This document shows, piece after piece, positions 1 to 12,314 of a DNA stretch of 64,000 nucleotides. The position numbers were made by a program, and so were the translations under genes. Within the stretch, counting starts at the first letter, position 1. Each line of letters opens with the position of its first letter. Source of the stretch: Opacimonas viscosa (GTDB taxonomy: Bacteria > Pseudomonadota > Gammaproteobacteria > Enterobacterales > Alteromonadaceae). Where the stretch lies: NCBI RefSeq assembly GCF_024199005.1, contig NZ_JANATA010000005.1, positions 1 through 64,000 on the forward strand, in the 5' to 3' direction. Under the pieces are notes generated by a model. It made no database searches, had not been told where the DNA came from, and worked only from the letters and a program-made list of their open reading frames with translations.

Positions 1-49
1 TACCTACGTTTACGTGCGGTTTCGTACGTTCAAACTTTTCTTTTGCCAT
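1..49 (-). CDS. tuf: Elongation factor Tu, N-terminal 16 codons (runs off the window)
   Basis: Reading the minus strand from an ATG at 49 gives MAKEKFERTKPHVNVG, the canonical start of EF-Tu, the GTPase that delivers aminoacyl-tRNA to the ribosome. An AGGA ribosome binding site lies just upstream. It follows fusA by 64 nt, the usual last gene of the str operon (rpsL-rpsG-fusA-tuf). Only the first codons are inside the window. Confidence 0.93.
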   Translation of the reverse strand, partial: MAKEKFERTKPHVNVG

Positions 50-113
50 TTTTCTCGTTTCCTAGTTAAAAAGACCGACCCATAAACAGACCGGACCGAA
101 CCTTCTCTTAAGA

Positions 114-2216
114 TTATTGACGGGCTTCGATAATAGCTTTAGCGACATTGTTTGGCGCTTCAGAATAATTAAAGAATTCCATCGAATAGGACGCACGGCC
201 TTGCGTTGCAGAACGCAGGTCAGTTGCATATCCAAACATTTCTGAAAGTGGCACTTTAGCACGAACAATTTTGATACCTGCTACACCCTCTTCCATTCCT
301 TCGATCATGCCGCGACGACGATTTAGGTCACCGACAACATCACCCATCCACTCTTCTGGAGTGGTTACTTCTACTTTCATTGTAGGCTCTAAAAGCACAG
401 GAGAGGCATCTAATGCACCCTTCTTGAAACCCATAGAACCTGCAATTTTAAACGCCATTTCTGAACTGTCAACATCATGATAAGAACCATCAAACAATGT
501 TACCTTTACATCCAGCATGGGATAACCCGCTAACACACCTGATCTTAGTTGCTCTTGCACACCTTTATCAACTGCAGGGATATAATCTTTTGGTACGACT
601 CCGCCAACGATTTCGTTAACAAATTCATAACCACCGCCCTCTTCAAGTGGTTCTATTTTAAGCCATACGTGACCGTACTGACCTTTACCACCTGATTGAC
701 GAACGAATTTACCTTCAACTTCTACCGAACTACGAATCGTCTCACGATAAGCAACTTGTGGTTTACCCACATTACACTCAACACTGAATTCACGTTTCAT
801 TCGGTCAACAATGATGTCTAAATGTAACTCACCCATACCAGAAATAATGGTTTGTGCCGACTCTTCATCTGTATGCACACGGAATGAAGGATCTTCCGCA
901 GAAAGTTTGTTTAGTGCAACACCCATTTTTTCTTGATCGGGCTTGGAACGAGGTTCTACTGCAATAGAGATGACAGGTTCAGGGAACTCCATACGCTCTA
1001 ATGTAATTACATTACCCGCATCACATAAGGTATCACCAGTAGTCACATCCTTCATGCCGATAGCGGCAGCAATATCACCTGCTCTTACTTCTTTTAATTC
1101 TTCACGGTCATTTGCGTGCATTTGTACAATACGACCAAAACGTTCTCTTTTACCTTTGACTGGGTTATATACAGTATCGCCAGTTTTAACGACTCCCGAA
1201 TACACACGGAAAAAAGTCAAAGTACCGACAAATGGGTCTGTAGCAATCTTGAATGCCAACGCAGAAAATGGTTCATCATCACCAGCAAGACGCTGTGCCT
1301 CTGATTCATCTTTGTCATCCAGAATACCCGTAATTGGTTTTACTTCTGTAGGGGATGGCAAGAAATCAATTACTGCATCTAGTACCGCTTGAACGCCTTT
1401 GTTTTTGAATGCAGAACCACACGTCGCTAACACAATTTCATTGTTTAGTGTACGTGTGCGTAAACCTGACTTTATTTCAGCTTCAGTCAGTTCTGCACCA
1501 TCTAAATATTTATCCATTAATTCATCAGATGCTTCTGCCGCGGCTTCTACCATCTCAGTTCTCAACTCAGTGGCACGGTCTAACAAATCTGCAGGAATGT
1601 CTTCATAAGTGAACGTCGTCCCCTTATCTGCTTCATTCCAGTTAATGGCTTTCATTTTTAATAAATCTATCACACCAGAAAATGTTTCTTCGGCTCCGAT
1701 GTTTAGGTGAATGGGTACACATTGTGCGCCTAAGCGATTACGGATTTGTTCCACAACACGCTCAAAATCAGCTCCAGCTCTGTCCATCTTGTTTACAAAT
1801 ACCATGCGAGGCACTTCGTATTTGTCCGCTTGACGCCATACTGTTTCTGATTGTGGTTCTACACCTGATGAACCACAGAAGACAACAACCGCACCATCTA
1901 AGACTCGAAGGGAACGTTCTACTTCAATAGTGAAGTCGACGTGCCCCGGAGTATCTATGATATTAATGCGGTGTTGTTCATATTGCTGCTCCATACCTGC
2001 CCAAAAGCAGGTAGTAGCCGCAGAGGTAATAGTGATCCCACGCTCTTGCTCTTGTTCCATCCAGTCCATAGTGGCGGCACCATCATGTACTTCACCAATT
2101 TTGTGAGACATTCCGGTATAGAATAGAACACGTTCCGTAGTCGTCGTTTTGCCTGCATCTACGTGCGCACAAATGCCGATATTACGGTAACGTTCGATAG
2201 GAGTTTTGCGAGCCAT
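114..2216 (-). CDS. fusA: Elongation factor G
   Basis: This 700-aa GTPase drives ribosomal translocation and, with RRF, ribosome recycling. The G-domain motifs are intact: P-loop AHVDAGKT (residues 17-24), DTPGHVDF (about 90) and NKMD (about 140). Domains II-V follow at the normal length. It starts with ATG 27 nt after the rpsG stop and is followed by tuf, so it belongs to the str operon. No second EF-G lies in the window. Nothing in the sequence is unusual. Confidence 0.98.
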   Translation of the reverse strand: MARKTPIERYRNIGICAHVDAGKTTTTERVLFYTGMSHKIGEVHDGAATMDWMEQEQERGITITSAATTCFWAGMEQQYEQHRINIIDTPGHVDFTIEVERSLRVLDGAVVVFCGSSGVEPQSETVWRQADKYEVPRMVFVNKMDRAGADFERVVEQIRNRLGAQCVPIHLNIGAEETFSGVIDLLKMKAINWNEADKGTTFTYEDIPADLLDRATELRTEMVEAAAEASDELMDKYLDGAELTEAEIKSGLRTRTLNNEIVLATCGSAFKNKGVQAVLDAVIDFLPSPTEVKPITGILDDKDESEAQRLAGDDEPFSALAFKIATDPFVGTLTFFRVYSGVVKTGDTVYNPVKGKRERFGRIVQMHANDREELKEVRAGDIAAAIGMKDVTTGDTLCDAGNVITLERMEFPEPVISIAVEPRSKPDQEKMGVALNKLSAEDPSFRVHTDEESAQTIISGMGELHLDIIVDRMKREFSVECNVGKPQVAYRETIRSSVEVEGKFVRQSGGKGQYGHVWLKIEPLEEGGGYEFVNEIVGGVVPKDYIPAVDKGVQEQLRSGVLAGYPMLDVKVTLFDGSYHDVDSSEMAFKIAGSMGFKKGALDASPVLLEPTMKVEVTTPEEWMGDVVGDLNRRRGMIEGMEEGVAGIKIVRAKVPLSEMFGYATDLRSATQGRASYSMEFFNYSEAPNNVAKAIIEARQ

Positions 2217-2243
2217 ATTATCCTCTTTATAGTTCTGCTTAGA

Positions 2244-2714
2244 CTACCAACGGTAGTGAGCAAACGCTTTGTTTGCTTCAGCCATACGGTGCACGTCTTC
2301 ACGTTTCTTAACCGCAGAACCTTTATTTTCAGATGCATCTAACATCTCAGCAGCTAGGCGTTGAGCCATAGACTTTTCGCCACGTTTACGCGAAGCTTCT
2401 ACTAACCAACGCATACCTAACGCGTTACGACGAACTGGACGAACTTCAACTGGTACTTGGTACGTTGAACCACCAACACGACGAGACTTAACTTCGACAG
2501 TTGGACGGATGTTCTCTAGTGCATCTTCAAATACGTCTAGGTGTGGTTTGCTAGTTTTTTCAGCAACAATGTCAAGCGCGCCATAAACGATCTTTTCAGC
2601 TGTTGATTTTTTGCCGTCGAGCATTACGACATTCATGAATTTAGCAAGTAATTCAGATTTGAATTTCGGATCAGGTAAGATTTTACGCTGTCCTACGACT
2701 CTTCTTCTAGGCAT
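2244..2714 (-). CDS. rpsG: 30S ribosomal protein S7
   Basis: This 156-aa primary 16S-binding protein organises the 3' (head) domain of the small subunit. It begins [18 protein letters not shown], typical of S7, and is full length. The ribosome binding site GGAGAA lies about 6 nt before ATG and can be base-paired in a long intercistronic hairpin (see 2720-2786). In E. coli, S7 represses its own operon by binding the rpsL-rpsG intercistronic RNA, so the same kind of feedback is likely here. Confidence 0.98.
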   Translation of the reverse strand: MPRRRVVGQRKILPDPKFKSELLAKFMNVVMLDGKKSTAEKIVYGALDIVAEKTSKPHLDVFEDALENIRPTVEVKSRRVGGSTYQVPVEVRPVRRNALGMRWLVEASRKRGEKSMAQRLAAEMLDASENKGSAVKKREDVHRMAEANKAFAHYRW

Positions 2715-2719
2715 TTTAA

Positions 2720-2786
2720 TTCTCCGTAGAAATTTCAGGATATCCCCAAAACTTAAATTTAATAGTTTGGCCTTACTAACGGAGAA
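2720..2786 (-). promoter_or_regulatory. Intercistronic rpsL-rpsG hairpin masking the rpsG SD (candidate S7 operator)
   Basis: TTCTCCGT at 2720-2727 and ACGGAGAA at 2779-2786 are perfect 8-bp complements. In the mRNA the upstream arm begins 4 nt after the rpsL stop. The downstream arm contains the GGAGAA ribosome binding site of rpsG. The stem can extend two more pairs across a bulged U. This layout matches translational coupling or S7 feedback. The pairing is seen in the sequence; binding by S7 is inferred from E. coli. Confidence 0.6.
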
Positions 2787-2789
2787 CCG

Positions 2790-3164
2790 TTAAGATTTTG
2801 GCCTTTTTGCACCGTACTTAGAACGGGCTTGACGACGATCGTTTACACCAGCGCAATCTAATGTACCGCGAACTGTGTGATAACGAACACCTGGTAAATC
2901 TTTAACACGACCACCACGGATTAATACCACGCTGTGCTCTTGTAAGTTGTGACCTTCACCACCGATATATGAAGAAACTTCAAAACCGTTAGTTAAACGA
3001 ACACGACATACTTTACGTAATGCAGAGTTCGGCTTCTTTGGCGTAGTTGTATATACACGAGTACATACACCACGACGTTGTGGGCAAGCTTCTAATGCAG
3101 CAACGTTGCTTTTTACAACGGGCTTTTTACGAGGCTTACGCACTAACTGGTTAACTGTTGCCAT
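2790..3164 (-). CDS. rpsL: 30S ribosomal protein S12
   Basis: This 124-aa decoding-centre protein is near-identical to E. coli S12 across the conserved loops [14 protein letters not shown] and [15 protein letters not shown]. The lysines whose substitution gives streptomycin resistance (K43 and K88 in E. coli numbering) are both present, so the allele looks sensitive. ATG is preceded by AGGAG. It is the first gene after the rpoC terminator, with a 185-nt upstream spacer holding a 7-bp hairpin at 3194-3212. Confidence 0.98.
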   Translation of the reverse strand: MATVNQLVRKPRKKPVVKSNVAALEACPQRRGVCTRVYTTTPKKPNSALRKVCRVRLTNGFEVSSYIGGEGHNLQEHSVVLIRGGRVKDLPGVRYHTVRGTLDCAGVNDRRQARSKYGAKRPKS

Positions 3165-3193
3165 TAACTAGCTCCTGAGTAAGTAAAATTTAA

Positions 3194-3212
3194 GTAATAC
3201 GACATGTATTAC
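3194..3212 (-). promoter_or_regulatory. 7-bp hairpin in the rpsL leader, shared with the rplJ leader
   Basis: The minus strand reads GTAATAC-ATGTC-GTATTAC, a perfect 7-bp stem with a 5-nt loop, 30 nt before the rpsL start. The rplJ leader carries almost the same element at 12899-12917. The common 15-mer is AATACATGTYGTATT, differing at one loop base. Function is unknown. It could be an operator, a processing site or a protein-binding hairpin. Confidence 0.5.
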
Positions 3213-3252
3213 CCACGTACATGTTTTATGAAATTGCTCTTTGTCATAAAAC

Positions 3253-3295
3253 AAAAAACCGCGACCAAAGGTTTTCACCTTAATTCGGGTCGCGG
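3253..3295 (-). terminator. Rho-independent terminator after rpoC
   Basis: On the minus strand CCGCGACC (3295-3288) pairs with GGTCGCGG (3266-3259), enclosing a smaller AAGG/CCTT pairing, and is followed directly by six T residues. It lies 54 nt after the rpoC stop. It separates, fully or in part, the rpoBC unit from rpsL-rpsG-fusA-tuf. Confidence 0.8.
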
Positions 3296-3349
3296 AATTC
3301 TAATGATCAAACGCTCATATGTCAAGCGTTTGTCGTTTCTCTTAGGTGT

Positions 3350-6300
3350 CTACTCTTCGTCAGTACTCGGCATATCAGTATCAGCATTCAATGCTTCTGA
3401 TAATGCAAGTGCTGCTTCGTCAGCAGAAACTGAGATATCTTGTTCAGTCAATTCAGCGGCTTTACGTGCAGCACGTTTTTCGTGATACGCATAACCAGTA
3501 CCTGCAGGAATCAAACGACCAACAATAACGTTCTCTTTCAAGCCACGTAAGTCATCTTCTTTACCTTGTACTGCAGCTTCCGTAAGAACACGTGTAGTTT
3601 CTTGGAAAGATGCTGCTGAAATGAATGATTCAGTCGACAATGATGCTTTTGTGATACCCAATAACTGGATATCGTATTTCGCACCTACTTTACCCGCTGC
3701 TTCAAGTTCACGGTTAGCAATTTTAACTTGAGAAACTTCTAACTGCTCGCCTTCAAGGAACTTAGAATCACCGGCATCAGTAATATTACACTTACGTAAC
3801 ATCTGACGGATGACGACTTCAATGTGCTTATCGTTAATTTTTACACCCTGTAAACGATATACTTCTTGTACTTCGTTAACAATGTAATTAGAAACTGCAC
3901 TTACACCACGTAAACGTAGGATGTCATGAGGAGACTCAGGACCATCAGCAATGACTTCACCTTTGGATACTGTTTCACCCTCAAATACGTTAAGTTGACG
4001 CCATTTTGGAATCATCTCTTCGTATGCATCACCGCCTGGAGGAGTAATTAATAAACGTTTCTTACCTTTAGTCTCTTTACCGAATCCGATGACACCAGAG
4101 ATTTCTGCCAAGATAGCAGGTTCTTTTGGCTTACGAGCTTCAAATAAGTCAGCAACACGTGGTAAACCACCCGTGATATCACGAGTTTTCGATGCTTCTT
4201 GAGGAATACGTGCTAATACGTCACCCTCTTTCGCATCCATCCCATTAGTAGCGACGATGGTCGTCAAACTAGGTAAGCGAATTTCTTGTAAACCAAACTC
4301 TTCCGATTCTAAGATTAACTTAGGCTCTTTAGCGTTTGCTTTAGATAGGTCTTTCACCACGATTCGGCTTAGACCCGTTAGGTCATCTGTTTGTGTTTCT
4401 GTATTTGAATCATCAACATCAGCAAACGTAATTTTCGCTGAACGTTCTGTCACGATTGGGTGACTATGCGGATCCCAGTTAGCGACGACATCACCGCCGT
4501 TTACTTTAGAACCATCATCTACAGTCAGAATTGCACCATAAGGTACTTTATAACGTTCTTTCTCACGACCTTGTTCATCGATAACTGTTAACTCAGTTGA
4601 ACGAGAGATAATAACTAACTTACCATCCTGGTTACGTACTGATTTAGAGTTATGTAACTTCAATGAACCTGTTGTTTTCACTGCTACAGAGTTTTCAGCA
4701 GAAGCTCTTGATGCCGCACCACCGATGTGGAATGTACGCATCGTTAACTGTGTACCTGGCTCACCGATTGATTGTGCTGCAATAACACCAACAGCTTCAC
4801 CGCGACCAACCATATGCCCGCGCGCTAGGTCACGACCATAACAGTTAGCACAAACACCATGATCGTTATCACAAGTGATAACTGAACGCACAATGATTTG
4901 GTCAACTGAGTTTGCTTCAAGCATATCTACGAGAGCTTCGTCTAGTAATACATTACGCTCTACTAAGACTTCATCTTCTGTACCTGGCTTAATTACGTCT
5001 TGTGCAACCACACGACCTAATACACGCTCACGTAACGGCTCAACAACATCACCACCCTCGATTAGTGGTGTCATAACAACACCTTCTAATGTGCCACAAT
5101 CGTCATTAGTGATAACTAAATCCTGAGCAACATCAACTAAACGACGAGTTAAGTAACCCGAGTTTGCTGTTTTCAATGCAGTATCGGCTAGACCTTTACG
5201 CGCACCGTGAGTAGAGATGAAGTACTGAAGTACGTTTAGACCTTCACGGAAGTTCGCTGTAATTGGTGTTTCGATGATAGAACCATCAGGTTTTGCCATC
5301 AGACCACGCATACCAGCTAACTGACGAATCTGCGCCGCACTACCACGAGCACCAGAATCGGCCATCATATATACAGAGTTGAAAGAGCTTTGCTCTTCTT
5401 CGTTACCTTCAGCGTTGATAACAGTTTCTTTTTCAAGATTTTCCATCATCGCTTTAGCAACTTTTTCATTTGCTGTAGACCAAATATCGATAACTTTATT
5501 GTAGCGCTCACCAGCAGTTACAAGACCTGATTGGAATTGCTCCTGGATTTCTACAACTTCTGCTTCTGCATCATCAATAATGTCTTTCTTGGCATCTGGA
5601 ATTACCATGTCATTAATACCAACTGACGCACCTGCGATCATCGCATAGTGGAAACCGGTATACATGATTTGGTCAGCTGCAATAACAGTATCTTTTAGAC
5701 CAAGCTTACGATAACAAACGTTAAGTAAGTTAGAAATCTGCTTCTTTTTCATTGGCTGGTTGATAACTTCGAAATCCAAACCTTTTGGTAGGATTAAAGA
5801 TAAGATTGCACGACCAACCGTAGTATCTTTTATTGAAGTCTTTTCTTCTTTCTCGCCAGCTTCGTTTACTTCGTATTCTGTAATACGAACTTTTACTCTC
5901 GCGTGCAATTCAGCAGTCTCTGTACGATATGCTTTTTCTGCTTCGTGCGGGCTAGAAAAGACCATGCCTTCGCCTTTACCGTTAATACGGTCACGCGTTA
6001 GATAGTAAAGACCTAATACAACGTCCTGTGAAGGTACGATGATTGGTTCACCATTCGCTGGAGAAAGAATGTTGTTAGTCGACATCATTAACGCACGAGC
6101 TTCTAACTGAGCTTCAATCGTTAATGGTACGTGCACCGCCATTTGGTCACCATCGAAATCGGCGTTAAACGCAGAACATACTAATGGGTGTAAACGGATT
6201 GCTTTACCTTCGATCAAGGTTGGTTCAAATGCTTGAATACCAAGACGGTGAAGGGTTGGTGCACGGTTTAATAATACTGGGTGTTCACGAATAACATCAT

Positions 6301-7537
6301 CAAGCACTTCCCATACTTCTGGTGCTTCACGTTCAACTAATTTCTTAGCCGCTTTGATTGTTGTCGCTAAACCACGTGCTTCTAATTTGCCATAGATAAA
6401 CGGCTTGAATAACTCAAGTGCCATTTTCTTAGGCAGACCACATTGGTGTAAACGCAATGTAGGACCAGCTGTAATAACGGAACGGCCAGAGTAATCAACA
6501 CGCTTACCCAATAAGTTCTGACGGAAACGACCTTGCTTACCTTTAATCATATCGGCAAGAGATTTTAATGGACGCTTGTTAGAACCGGTAATCGCACGAC
6601 CACGACGTCCGTTATCTAATAATGCATCAACCGCTTCTTGTAGCATACGTTTTTCATTACGTACGATAATATCCGGAGCTGCTAGGTCAAGTAAGCGCTT
6701 CAAACGGTTATTACGGTTAATTACACGACGGTATAAATCATTTAGATCTGATGTCGCAAAACGACCACCATCAAGTGGTACTAATGGACGTAAATCTGGT
6801 GGTAAAACTGGTAAAACCGTCATAATCATCCACTCTGGTTTGTTACCAGATTGCTGGAAAGATTCTAACAATTTAAGACGCTTGGTGATTTTTTTACGTT
6901 TTGTTTCAGAGTTGATTGACGGTAACTCTTCACGCATCGCTGCAACGTCTGCATCAACATCTAATACTTTCAATAAGTCAAAGACAGCTTCTGCACCCAT
7001 CTTAGCTTCAAACTCATCACCGTGCTCTTCTAACGCGTCTAGATACTCTTCTTCTGTCAACAAAACAGAACGCTCTAGTGTCGTTAGGCCAGGTTCAGTC
7101 ACAACATATGATTCGAAATATAAAACACGTTCGATATCACGTAATGTCATATCCAACATTAAACCAATCCGAGATGGTAATGATTTAAGGAACCAAATAT
7201 GTGCCACTGGGCTAGCTAATTCAATGTGACCCATGCGCTCACGACGCACTTTAGCCAATGTGACTTCAACACCACATTTTTCACAAATTACACCACGGTG
7301 CTTAAGACGTTTGTATTTACCACACAAACATTCGTAATCTTTCACCGGGCCAAAGATTCTTGCACAGAACAAACCATCACGCTCTGGCTTGAACGTACGG
7401 TAGTTAATAGTTTCTGGCTTTTTAACTTCACCAAACGACCATGAACGAACCATGTCTGGTGATGCCAGACCAATTCGAATATTATCGAATTCTTCTGTTT
7501 TGTTTTGTTGCTTTAGAAACTTTAATAAGTCTTTCAC
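3350..7537 (-). CDS. rpoC: DNA-directed RNA polymerase subunit beta'
   Basis: This 1395-aa largest polymerase subunit carries the catalytic magnesium. The first zinc site is C70/C72/C85/C88 and the active-site loop NADFDGDQM is near residue 460. The second zinc cluster ([11 protein letters not shown]) and the trigger-loop region ([16 protein letters not shown]) are all present. The start is GTG, as in E. coli, with a strong GGGAGAAG ribosome binding site 4 nt upstream. No intein or insertion disrupts it. It lies 93 nt downstream of rpoB and is followed by a terminator. Confidence 0.98.
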   Translation of the reverse strand: MKDLLKFLKQQNKTEEFDNIRIGLASPDMVRSWSFGEVKKPETINYRTFKPERDGLFCARIFGPVKDYECLCGKYKRLKHRGVICEKCGVEVTLAKVRRERMGHIELASPVAHIWFLKSLPSRIGLMLDMTLRDIERVLYFESYVVTEPGLTTLERSVLLTEEEYLDALEEHGDEFEAKMGAEAVFDLLKVLDVDADVAAMREELPSINSETKRKKITKRLKLLESFQQSGNKPEWMIMTVLPVLPPDLRPLVPLDGGRFATSDLNDLYRRVINRNNRLKRLLDLAAPDIIVRNEKRMLQEAVDALLDNGRRGRAITGSNKRPLKSLADMIKGKQGRFRQNLLGKRVDYSGRSVITAGPTLRLHQCGLPKKMALELFKPFIYGKLEARGLATTIKAAKKLVEREAPEVWEVLDDVIREHPVLLNRAPTLHRLGIQAFEPTLIEGKAIRLHPLVCSAFNADFDGDQMAVHVPLTIEAQLEARALMMSTNNILSPANGEPIIVPSQDVVLGLYYLTRDRINGKGEGMVFSSPHEAEKAYRTETAELHARVKVRITEYEVNEAGEKEEKTSIKDTTVGRAILSLILPKGLDFEVINQPMKKKQISNLLNVCYRKLGLKDTVIAADQIMYTGFHYAMIAGASVGINDMVIPDAKKDIIDDAEAEVVEIQEQFQSGLVTAGERYNKVIDIWSTANEKVAKAMMENLEKETVINAEGNEEEQSSFNSVYMMADSGARGSAAQIRQLAGMRGLMAKPDGSIIETPITANFREGLNVLQYFISTHGARKGLADTALKTANSGYLTRRLVDVAQDLVITNDDCGTLEGVVMTPLIEGGDVVEPLRERVLGRVVAQDVIKPGTEDEVLVERNVLLDEALVDMLEANSVDQIIVRSVITCDNDHGVCANCYGRDLARGHMVGRGEAVGVIAAQSIGEPGTQLTMRTFHIGGAASRASAENSVAVKTTGSLKLHNSKSVRNQDGKLVIISRSTELTVIDEQGREKERYKVPYGAILTVDDGSKVNGGDVVANWDPHSHPIVTERSAKITFADVDDSNTETQTDDLTGLSRIVVKDLSKANAKEPKLILESEEFGLQEIRLPSLTTIVATNGMDAKEGDVLARIPQEASKTRDITGGLPRVADLFEARKPKEPAILAEISGVIGFGKETKGKKRLLITPPGGDAYEEMIPKWRQLNVFEGETVSKGEVIADGPESPHDILRLRGVSAVSNYIVNEVQEVYRLQGVKINDKHIEVVIRQMLRKCNITDAGDSKFLEGEQLEVSQVKIANRELEAAGKVGAKYDIQLLGITKASLSTESFISAASFQETTRVLTEAAVQGKEDDLRGLKENVIVGRLIPAGTGYAYHEKRAARKAAELTEQDISVSADEAALALSEALNADTDMPSTDEE

Positions 7538-7566
7538 TATCTTCTCCCTACGGAGTGGGGTTTAAA

Positions 7567-7623
7567 GACCCGCCACAGCGGGTCAACCGATCTCTCAAAA
7601 CAATGCGGTGGCTTGCACCACCG
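7567..7623 (-). promoter_or_regulatory. Two tandem hairpins between rpoB and rpoC
   Basis: The 93-nt rpoB-rpoC spacer contains two perfect hairpins. CGGTGG/CCACCG (7606-7623, 6-nt loop) can be extended by CAAT/ATTG across a bulge. GACCCGC/GCGGGTC (7567-7584) has a 4-nt loop. Neither has a proper T-tract on the minus strand, so they are not ordinary terminators. Likely roles are mRNA processing or stabilisation, or setting the rpoB:rpoC ratio. Confidence 0.55.
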
Positions 7624-7630
7624 ATTGTGC

Positions 7631-10600
7631 TTACTTTTCTTCTAACTCGATGTTAATACCTAGAGAACGAATTTCTTTCAACAATACGTTGAATGATTCT
7701 GGCATCCCAGGCTCCATTCTATGGTCACCGTCTACGATGTTTTTATACATCTTAGTACGGCCGTTAACATCATCAGACTTAACGGTAAGCATTTCTTGTA
7801 GCGTATATGCTGCACCGTATGCTTCTAGTGCCCATACTTCCATCTCACCGAAACGCTGACCACCAAACTGAGCTTTACCACCCAATGGTTGCTGCGTAAC
7901 AAGCGAGTAAGAACCTGTAGAACGCGCATGCATCTTGTCATCAACCAAGTGGTTAAGTTTCAGCATGTACATATAACCTACAGTTACAGGACGTTCAAAT
8001 GCACGACCAGTACGGCCATCAAACAACGTAATCTGACCACTCTCAGGAATGTCAGCAAGTTTCAGCATGTCTTTGATTTCTGCTTCAGTAGCACCGTCAA
8101 ACACAGGCGTTGCCACTGGCACACCTTTACGTAAGTTTTCAGCTAAGCGCTTGATTTCATGATCTGTGAACGAATCAATGTCAACTTCTTGCTTAGAGCT
8201 ACCTAAGTTGTACACCTCTTTTAAGAAACCACGTAATTTGGTCACTTCTTCTTGTTCTTTGATCATGCGGTCAATTTTCACACCTAAACCATGGGCTGCC
8301 ATGCCTAAGTGAGTTTCAAGAATCTGACCGATGTTCATACGAGATGGTACACCTAGCGGGTTAAGTACGATGTCAACCGGCGTACCGTTTTCATCATAAG
8401 GCATATCTTCAACTGGTTGGATAGTCGAGATAACACCTTTGTTACCGTGACGACCAGCCATCTTATCACCAGGTTGGATATGACGTTTCACTGCTAGGTA
8501 AACTTTAACAACTTTTAAGACGCCTGGTTGTAGATCATCACCCTGGATGATTTTCTGACGTTTGGCTTCAAGTTTCTTGTCAAAAGTTGCTCGCACTTCT
8601 GCATGCTGTTCAGCAGCAGAGTCTAAATCGCTTTGGGCGTTTTCATCTTTTAATGCGATGTCGAACCACTGTTCGCGAGGTGTACTGTTAAGCTTCTCTT
8701 CAGTAATACCGTTACCAAGCAAGGTGTTACGAACACGAGCAAAAATACCATCTTCTAAGATTTCTAATTCATCAGAAAGGTCTTTTTTGACTTCACTTAA
8801 CTGCATCTCTTCGATTTCTTTAGCACGTGCGTCTTTTTCAACACCATCACGTGTAAATACTTGTACGTCAATTACCGTACCTCGAACTGAGTTAGGAACA
8901 CGTAAAGATGTATCCTTAACATCAGATGCTTTTTCACCGAAAATAGCTCTTAGTAGTTTTTCTTCAGGGGTAAGTTGTGTTTCACCTTTAGGTGTCACTT
9001 TACCAACTAATATATCGCCGCCTTTTACTTCAGCACCAATATATACAACACCTGATTCATCTAATTTACCAAGCGCAGATTCACCGACATTAGGTATATC
9101 AGCAGAGATTTCTTCTGGACCTAATTTGGTATCACGCGCAACACAACTCAATTCTTGGATGTGTATAGTGGTAAATCTATCTTCTTGAGCTACTCGCTCA
9201 GAAATTAAGATTGAATCTTCGAAGTTGTAACCATTCCAAGGCATGAACGCGATACGCATGTTTTGGCCTAATGCTAAATCACCTAGATCCGTAGAAGGAC
9301 CATCAGCAAGTACATCACCTACCACTACAGGGTCGCCAACGTTACATGTTGGTTTTTGGTTAATACAAGTATTTTGGTTTGAACGGGTGTATTTTGTCAG
9401 ATTGTAAATATCAATACCGGCTTCACCAGCAGTCATTTCTGACTCATTTACTTTTACAACAATCCGCGACGCATCAACATAGTCGATGGTACCACCACGT
9501 TTAGCCACAACTGTTACGCCTGAATCAACCGCTACCGTTCTTTCCATACCTGTACCAACTAAAGGCTTATCAGCTTTTAAAGTTGGCACAGCCTGACGTT
9601 GCATGTTGGCACCCATAAGTGCACGGTTTGCATCATCGTGTTCTAAGAACGGGATAATTGATGCAGCAACAGAAACAATCTGTTGTGAAGAGACATCCAT
9701 GTATTTGATATCTGACTTCTGCATTAATGTTGTTTCGCCACGGTGACGACATGGAATAAGTTCGTCAACTAAGGCATTGTTTTTATCTACTGCTACATTA
9801 GCCTGTGCAATCGCATATTGGCCTTCTTCGATAGCAGACAAATAATCAATCTCGTCAGTCACTTGACCATCAACAACTCGACGATATGGCGTTTCTAAAA
9901 ATCCGTAATCGTTCGTACGTGCAAAAGAAGACAACGAGTTGATTAGACCAATGTTTGGTCCCTCTGGCGTTTCAATTGGGCATACACGACCATAGTGAGT
10001 TGGGTGTACGTCACGGACTTCAAAACCTGCACGTTCACGAGTCAAACCACCCGGACCTAATGCAGAAATACGACGTTTGTGAGTCACTTCAGATAATGGA
10101 TTATTTTGATCCATAAACTGTGATAACTGACTTGAACCAAAGAACTCTTTAACCGCTGCTGAAATTGGCTTGGCGTTAATTAAGTCCTGAGGCATAACAT
10201 TGTCAAGATCACCTAAACTTAGGCGCTCTTTAACAGCACGCTCAACACGTACTAAACCAACACGGAATTGGTTTTCTGCCATTTCGCCAACACTACGGAT
10301 ACGACGGTTACCTAAGTGATCAATATCATCAACTTCATCTTTACCATCACGAATAGTGATTAGCTGTTTCATGACTGAAACGATGTCATCTTTACTTAAT
10401 GTACCTGCGCCTTCAATTTCTTCACGTCCTAAACGACGGTTGAACTTCATACGACCTACTGCTGATAAATCATAACGTTCTTCTGCAAAGAACAAGTTCT
10501 CGAATAAAGTTTCAGCGGCGTCTTTTGTTGGTGGCTCACCAGGACGCATCATACGGTAGATTTCAACCAATGCTGTTAAGCGGTCAGTCGTCGAATCTAC

Positions 10601-11659
10601 GCGTAAAGTATCAGAGATGTATGAACCATGATCGAGTTCATTGATGTATAAAGTAGCAAATTCAGTAATACCAGCTGCTTTTATATTTTCTAGAATCTCT
10701 AGTGTCAACTCTGCGTTTGCGTCAGCAATTAGTTCACCAGACTCTTCATTAACTAGGCTGCGTTTTAACACACGACCTAAAATATATTCTGCAGGTACTT
10801 CTAGTTCAGTAATCTTCGCTTTTTCTAATGCACGAGTATGACGTGCAGAAATACGACGACCTTGTTCAACTAGAACATTACCTTCACCATCAATAATATC
10901 AAATTGTGCAGTTTCACCACGTAAGCGGTCAGGCACAACTTGCATCATAGTTTTATCGTCAGTAAGACGAATTTGTACATCTTCGTAGAATAAATCTAAG
11001 ATTTCTTCTGTTGAATATTCTAATGCACGTAAGATAATCGACGCTGGAAGTTTACGACGTCTATCTATACGGACAAATAAATTATCTTTTGGATCGAATT
11101 CAAAGTCTAACCAAGAACCACGGTAAGGAATAACACGTGCGTTATATAACACTTTACCTGAAGAGTGAGTCTTACCTTTGTCATGATCAAAGAAAACACC
11201 TGGTGAACGATGTAACTGAGAAACGATAACACGCTCAGTACCATTGATCACAAATGTGCCATTCTCTGTCATTAATGGGATTTCACCCATGTAGACTTCT
11301 TGTTCTTTGATATCTTTTACAGTACCTGGTGCCGCTTCTTTATCGAACAATACTAAACGTAATTTTACGCGTAATGGTGCTGAATACGTCACACTACGGA
11401 TTTGACATTCACGCACGTCAAATACTGGCTCACCTAAACGGTAGCTCACGTACTGTAGCTCTGAATTCCCTGAATAACTCTTGATCGGGAAGACTGAACC
11501 GAATGCTGCTTCTAAGCCTTTATTGCTATCGCCATTGACGTCAATAAACTTCTTAAAAGAATCCAGTTGAATTGAAAGGAGGTATGGAATATCCAATACC
11601 TGAGGGCGTTTGCCAAAATCCTTACGGATACGTTTCTTTTCGCTATAAGAGTAAACCAT
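7631..11659 (-). CDS. rpoB: DNA-directed RNA polymerase subunit beta
   Basis: I set the start at the ATG at 11659 ([19 protein letters not shown]), preceded by GAGGAA. This gives 1342 aa, the E. coli length. The same frame stays open 31 codons further upstream, but that stretch has no family resemblance. The rifampicin region reads [20 protein letters not shown] then RISALGPGG, with the wild-type D516, H526 and S531 equivalents. It lies downstream of rplL with an attenuator-type hairpin in between and forms the catalytic core with RpoC. Confidence 0.98.
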   Translation of the reverse strand: MVYSYSEKKRIRKDFGKRPQVLDIPYLLSIQLDSFKKFIDVNGDSNKGLEAAFGSVFPIKSYSGNSELQYVSYRLGEPVFDVRECQIRSVTYSAPLRVKLRLVLFDKEAAPGTVKDIKEQEVYMGEIPLMTENGTFVINGTERVIVSQLHRSPGVFFDHDKGKTHSSGKVLYNARVIPYRGSWLDFEFDPKDNLFVRIDRRRKLPASIILRALEYSTEEILDLFYEDVQIRLTDDKTMMQVVPDRLRGETAQFDIIDGEGNVLVEQGRRISARHTRALEKAKITELEVPAEYILGRVLKRSLVNEESGELIADANAELTLEILENIKAAGITEFATLYINELDHGSYISDTLRVDSTTDRLTALVEIYRMMRPGEPPTKDAAETLFENLFFAEERYDLSAVGRMKFNRRLGREEIEGAGTLSKDDIVSVMKQLITIRDGKDEVDDIDHLGNRRIRSVGEMAENQFRVGLVRVERAVKERLSLGDLDNVMPQDLINAKPISAAVKEFFGSSQLSQFMDQNNPLSEVTHKRRISALGPGGLTRERAGFEVRDVHPTHYGRVCPIETPEGPNIGLINSLSSFARTNDYGFLETPYRRVVDGQVTDEIDYLSAIEEGQYAIAQANVAVDKNNALVDELIPCRHRGETTLMQKSDIKYMDVSSQQIVSVAASIIPFLEHDDANRALMGANMQRQAVPTLKADKPLVGTGMERTVAVDSGVTVVAKRGGTIDYVDASRIVVKVNESEMTAGEAGIDIYNLTKYTRSNQNTCINQKPTCNVGDPVVVGDVLADGPSTDLGDLALGQNMRIAFMPWNGYNFEDSILISERVAQEDRFTTIHIQELSCVARDTKLGPEEISADIPNVGESALGKLDESGVVYIGAEVKGGDILVGKVTPKGETQLTPEEKLLRAIFGEKASDVKDTSLRVPNSVRGTVIDVQVFTRDGVEKDARAKEIEEMQLSEVKKDLSDELEILEDGIFARVRNTLLGNGITEEKLNSTPREQWFDIALKDENAQSDLDSAAEQHAEVRATFDKKLEAKRQKIIQGDDLQPGVLKVVKVYLAVKRHIQPGDKMAGRHGNKGVISTIQPVEDMPYDENGTPVDIVLNPLGVPSRMNIGQILETHLGMAAHGLGVKIDRMIKEQEEVTKLRGFLKEVYNLGSSKQEVDIDSFTDHEIKRLAENLRKGVPVATPVFDGATEAEIKDMLKLADIPESGQITLFDGRTGRAFERPVTVGYMYMLKLNHLVDDKMHARSTGSYSLVTQQPLGGKAQFGGQRFGEMEVWALEAYGAAYTLQEMLTVKSDDVNGRTKMYKNIVDGDHRMEPGMPESFNVLLKEIRSLGINIELEEK

Positions 11660-11824
11660 GGGTTCCTCAGCCTGCTGATATTTGACCCGACCTGCTGCTA
11701 TCAAAATAGCAACAAACTCCCAGACCTCTTGTTTTTCTCCAATATGTGCCACTGTTAGGTGACTTGGATTTACGCTAGATGTAGACCAAGAAAGAGGGTA
11801 TAAAATCTTGTATGTCTACAGCGC

Positions 11825-11858
11825 AAAAAAGCAGGTGAACAAAAATTCACCTGCTTTT
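11825..11858 (-). terminator. rplL-rpoB attenuator hairpin
   Basis: A perfect 13-bp stem (11846-11858 with 11827-11839; GCAGGTGAA core) has a 6-nt loop and is followed by T residues on the minus strand. In E. coli a partial terminator at this position lowers rpoBC transcription relative to the ribosomal genes. Position and structure agree here. The stem looks strong, so either read-through is regulated or rpoB also has its own promoter in 11660-11820. Confidence 0.8.
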
Positions 11859-11886
11859 GCCATTTCTGGCATTAAGTAAGAATTAC

Positions 11887-12258
11887 TTACTTAACTTCAA
11901 CTTCAGCGCCAGCTTCCGCTAAAGTGTTTTTCAACTCTTCAGCTTCTTCTTTAGATACGCCTTCTTTGATAGCTTTAGGAGCAGACTCAACTACTTCTTT
12001 AGCTTCTTTAAGACCTAGGCCTGTTGCTGCACGTACTGCTTTGATTACTGCAACTTTGTTTGCGCCGATACCCGTAAGTACAACGTCAAACTCAGTTTGT
12101 TCAGCAGCTGCTTCAGCCGCTGGACCAGCTGCAGCTACTGCTACTGCTGCAGTTGCTTCAACACCGAATTTCTCTTCAGCTGCTTCGATTAGCTCAACCA
12201 ATTCCATAACTGGCATTTCAGCAATCGCGTTTAAAATATCATCTTTAGTTAGAGCCAT
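11887..12258 (-). CDS. rplL: 50S ribosomal protein L7/L12
   Basis: This 123-aa acidic stalk protein recruits translational GTPases. It has the N-terminal dimerisation domain ([20 protein letters not shown]), an Ala-rich hinge at about 37-52 and the C-terminal factor-binding domain with the LKEAKEVVE helix. ATG is preceded by AGGAG, which lies in a small self-complementary stretch (AACTC-CTG-GAGTT). It follows rplJ by 56 nt and is co-regulated with it by the L10 leader. Confidence 0.98.
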   Translation of the reverse strand: MALTKDDILNAIAEMPVMELVELIEAAEEKFGVEATAAVAVAAAGPAAEAAAEQTEFDVVLTGIGANKVAVIKAVRAATGLGLKEAKEVVESAPKAIKEGVSKEEAEELKNTLAEAGAEVEVK

Positions 12259-12314
12259 TTCTCTAAACTCCTGGAGTTAATGTTAATATAAAATAGTTTG
12301 CCAAAAACGAAAAC

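Noticed and set aside
943-1392. 149-codon open frame opposite fusA
   Set aside because: Antisense shadow of EF-G with no domain resemblance.
6576-7229. 217-codon open frame on the plus strand opposite rpoC
   Set aside because: It is antisense to a highly conserved part of RpoC, is rich in Ser/Arg as expected from mirrored codons, and has no recognisable domain or ribosome binding site.
8562-9188. 208-codon open frame on the plus strand opposite rpoB
   Set aside because: It is a composition-driven antisense shadow of rpoB with a Ser-rich, low-complexity translation.
11660-11752. 31-codon N-terminal extension of RpoB
   Set aside because: The extension has no similarity to RpoB. The ATG at 11659 has a strong GAGGAA site and gives the standard 1342-aa protein.
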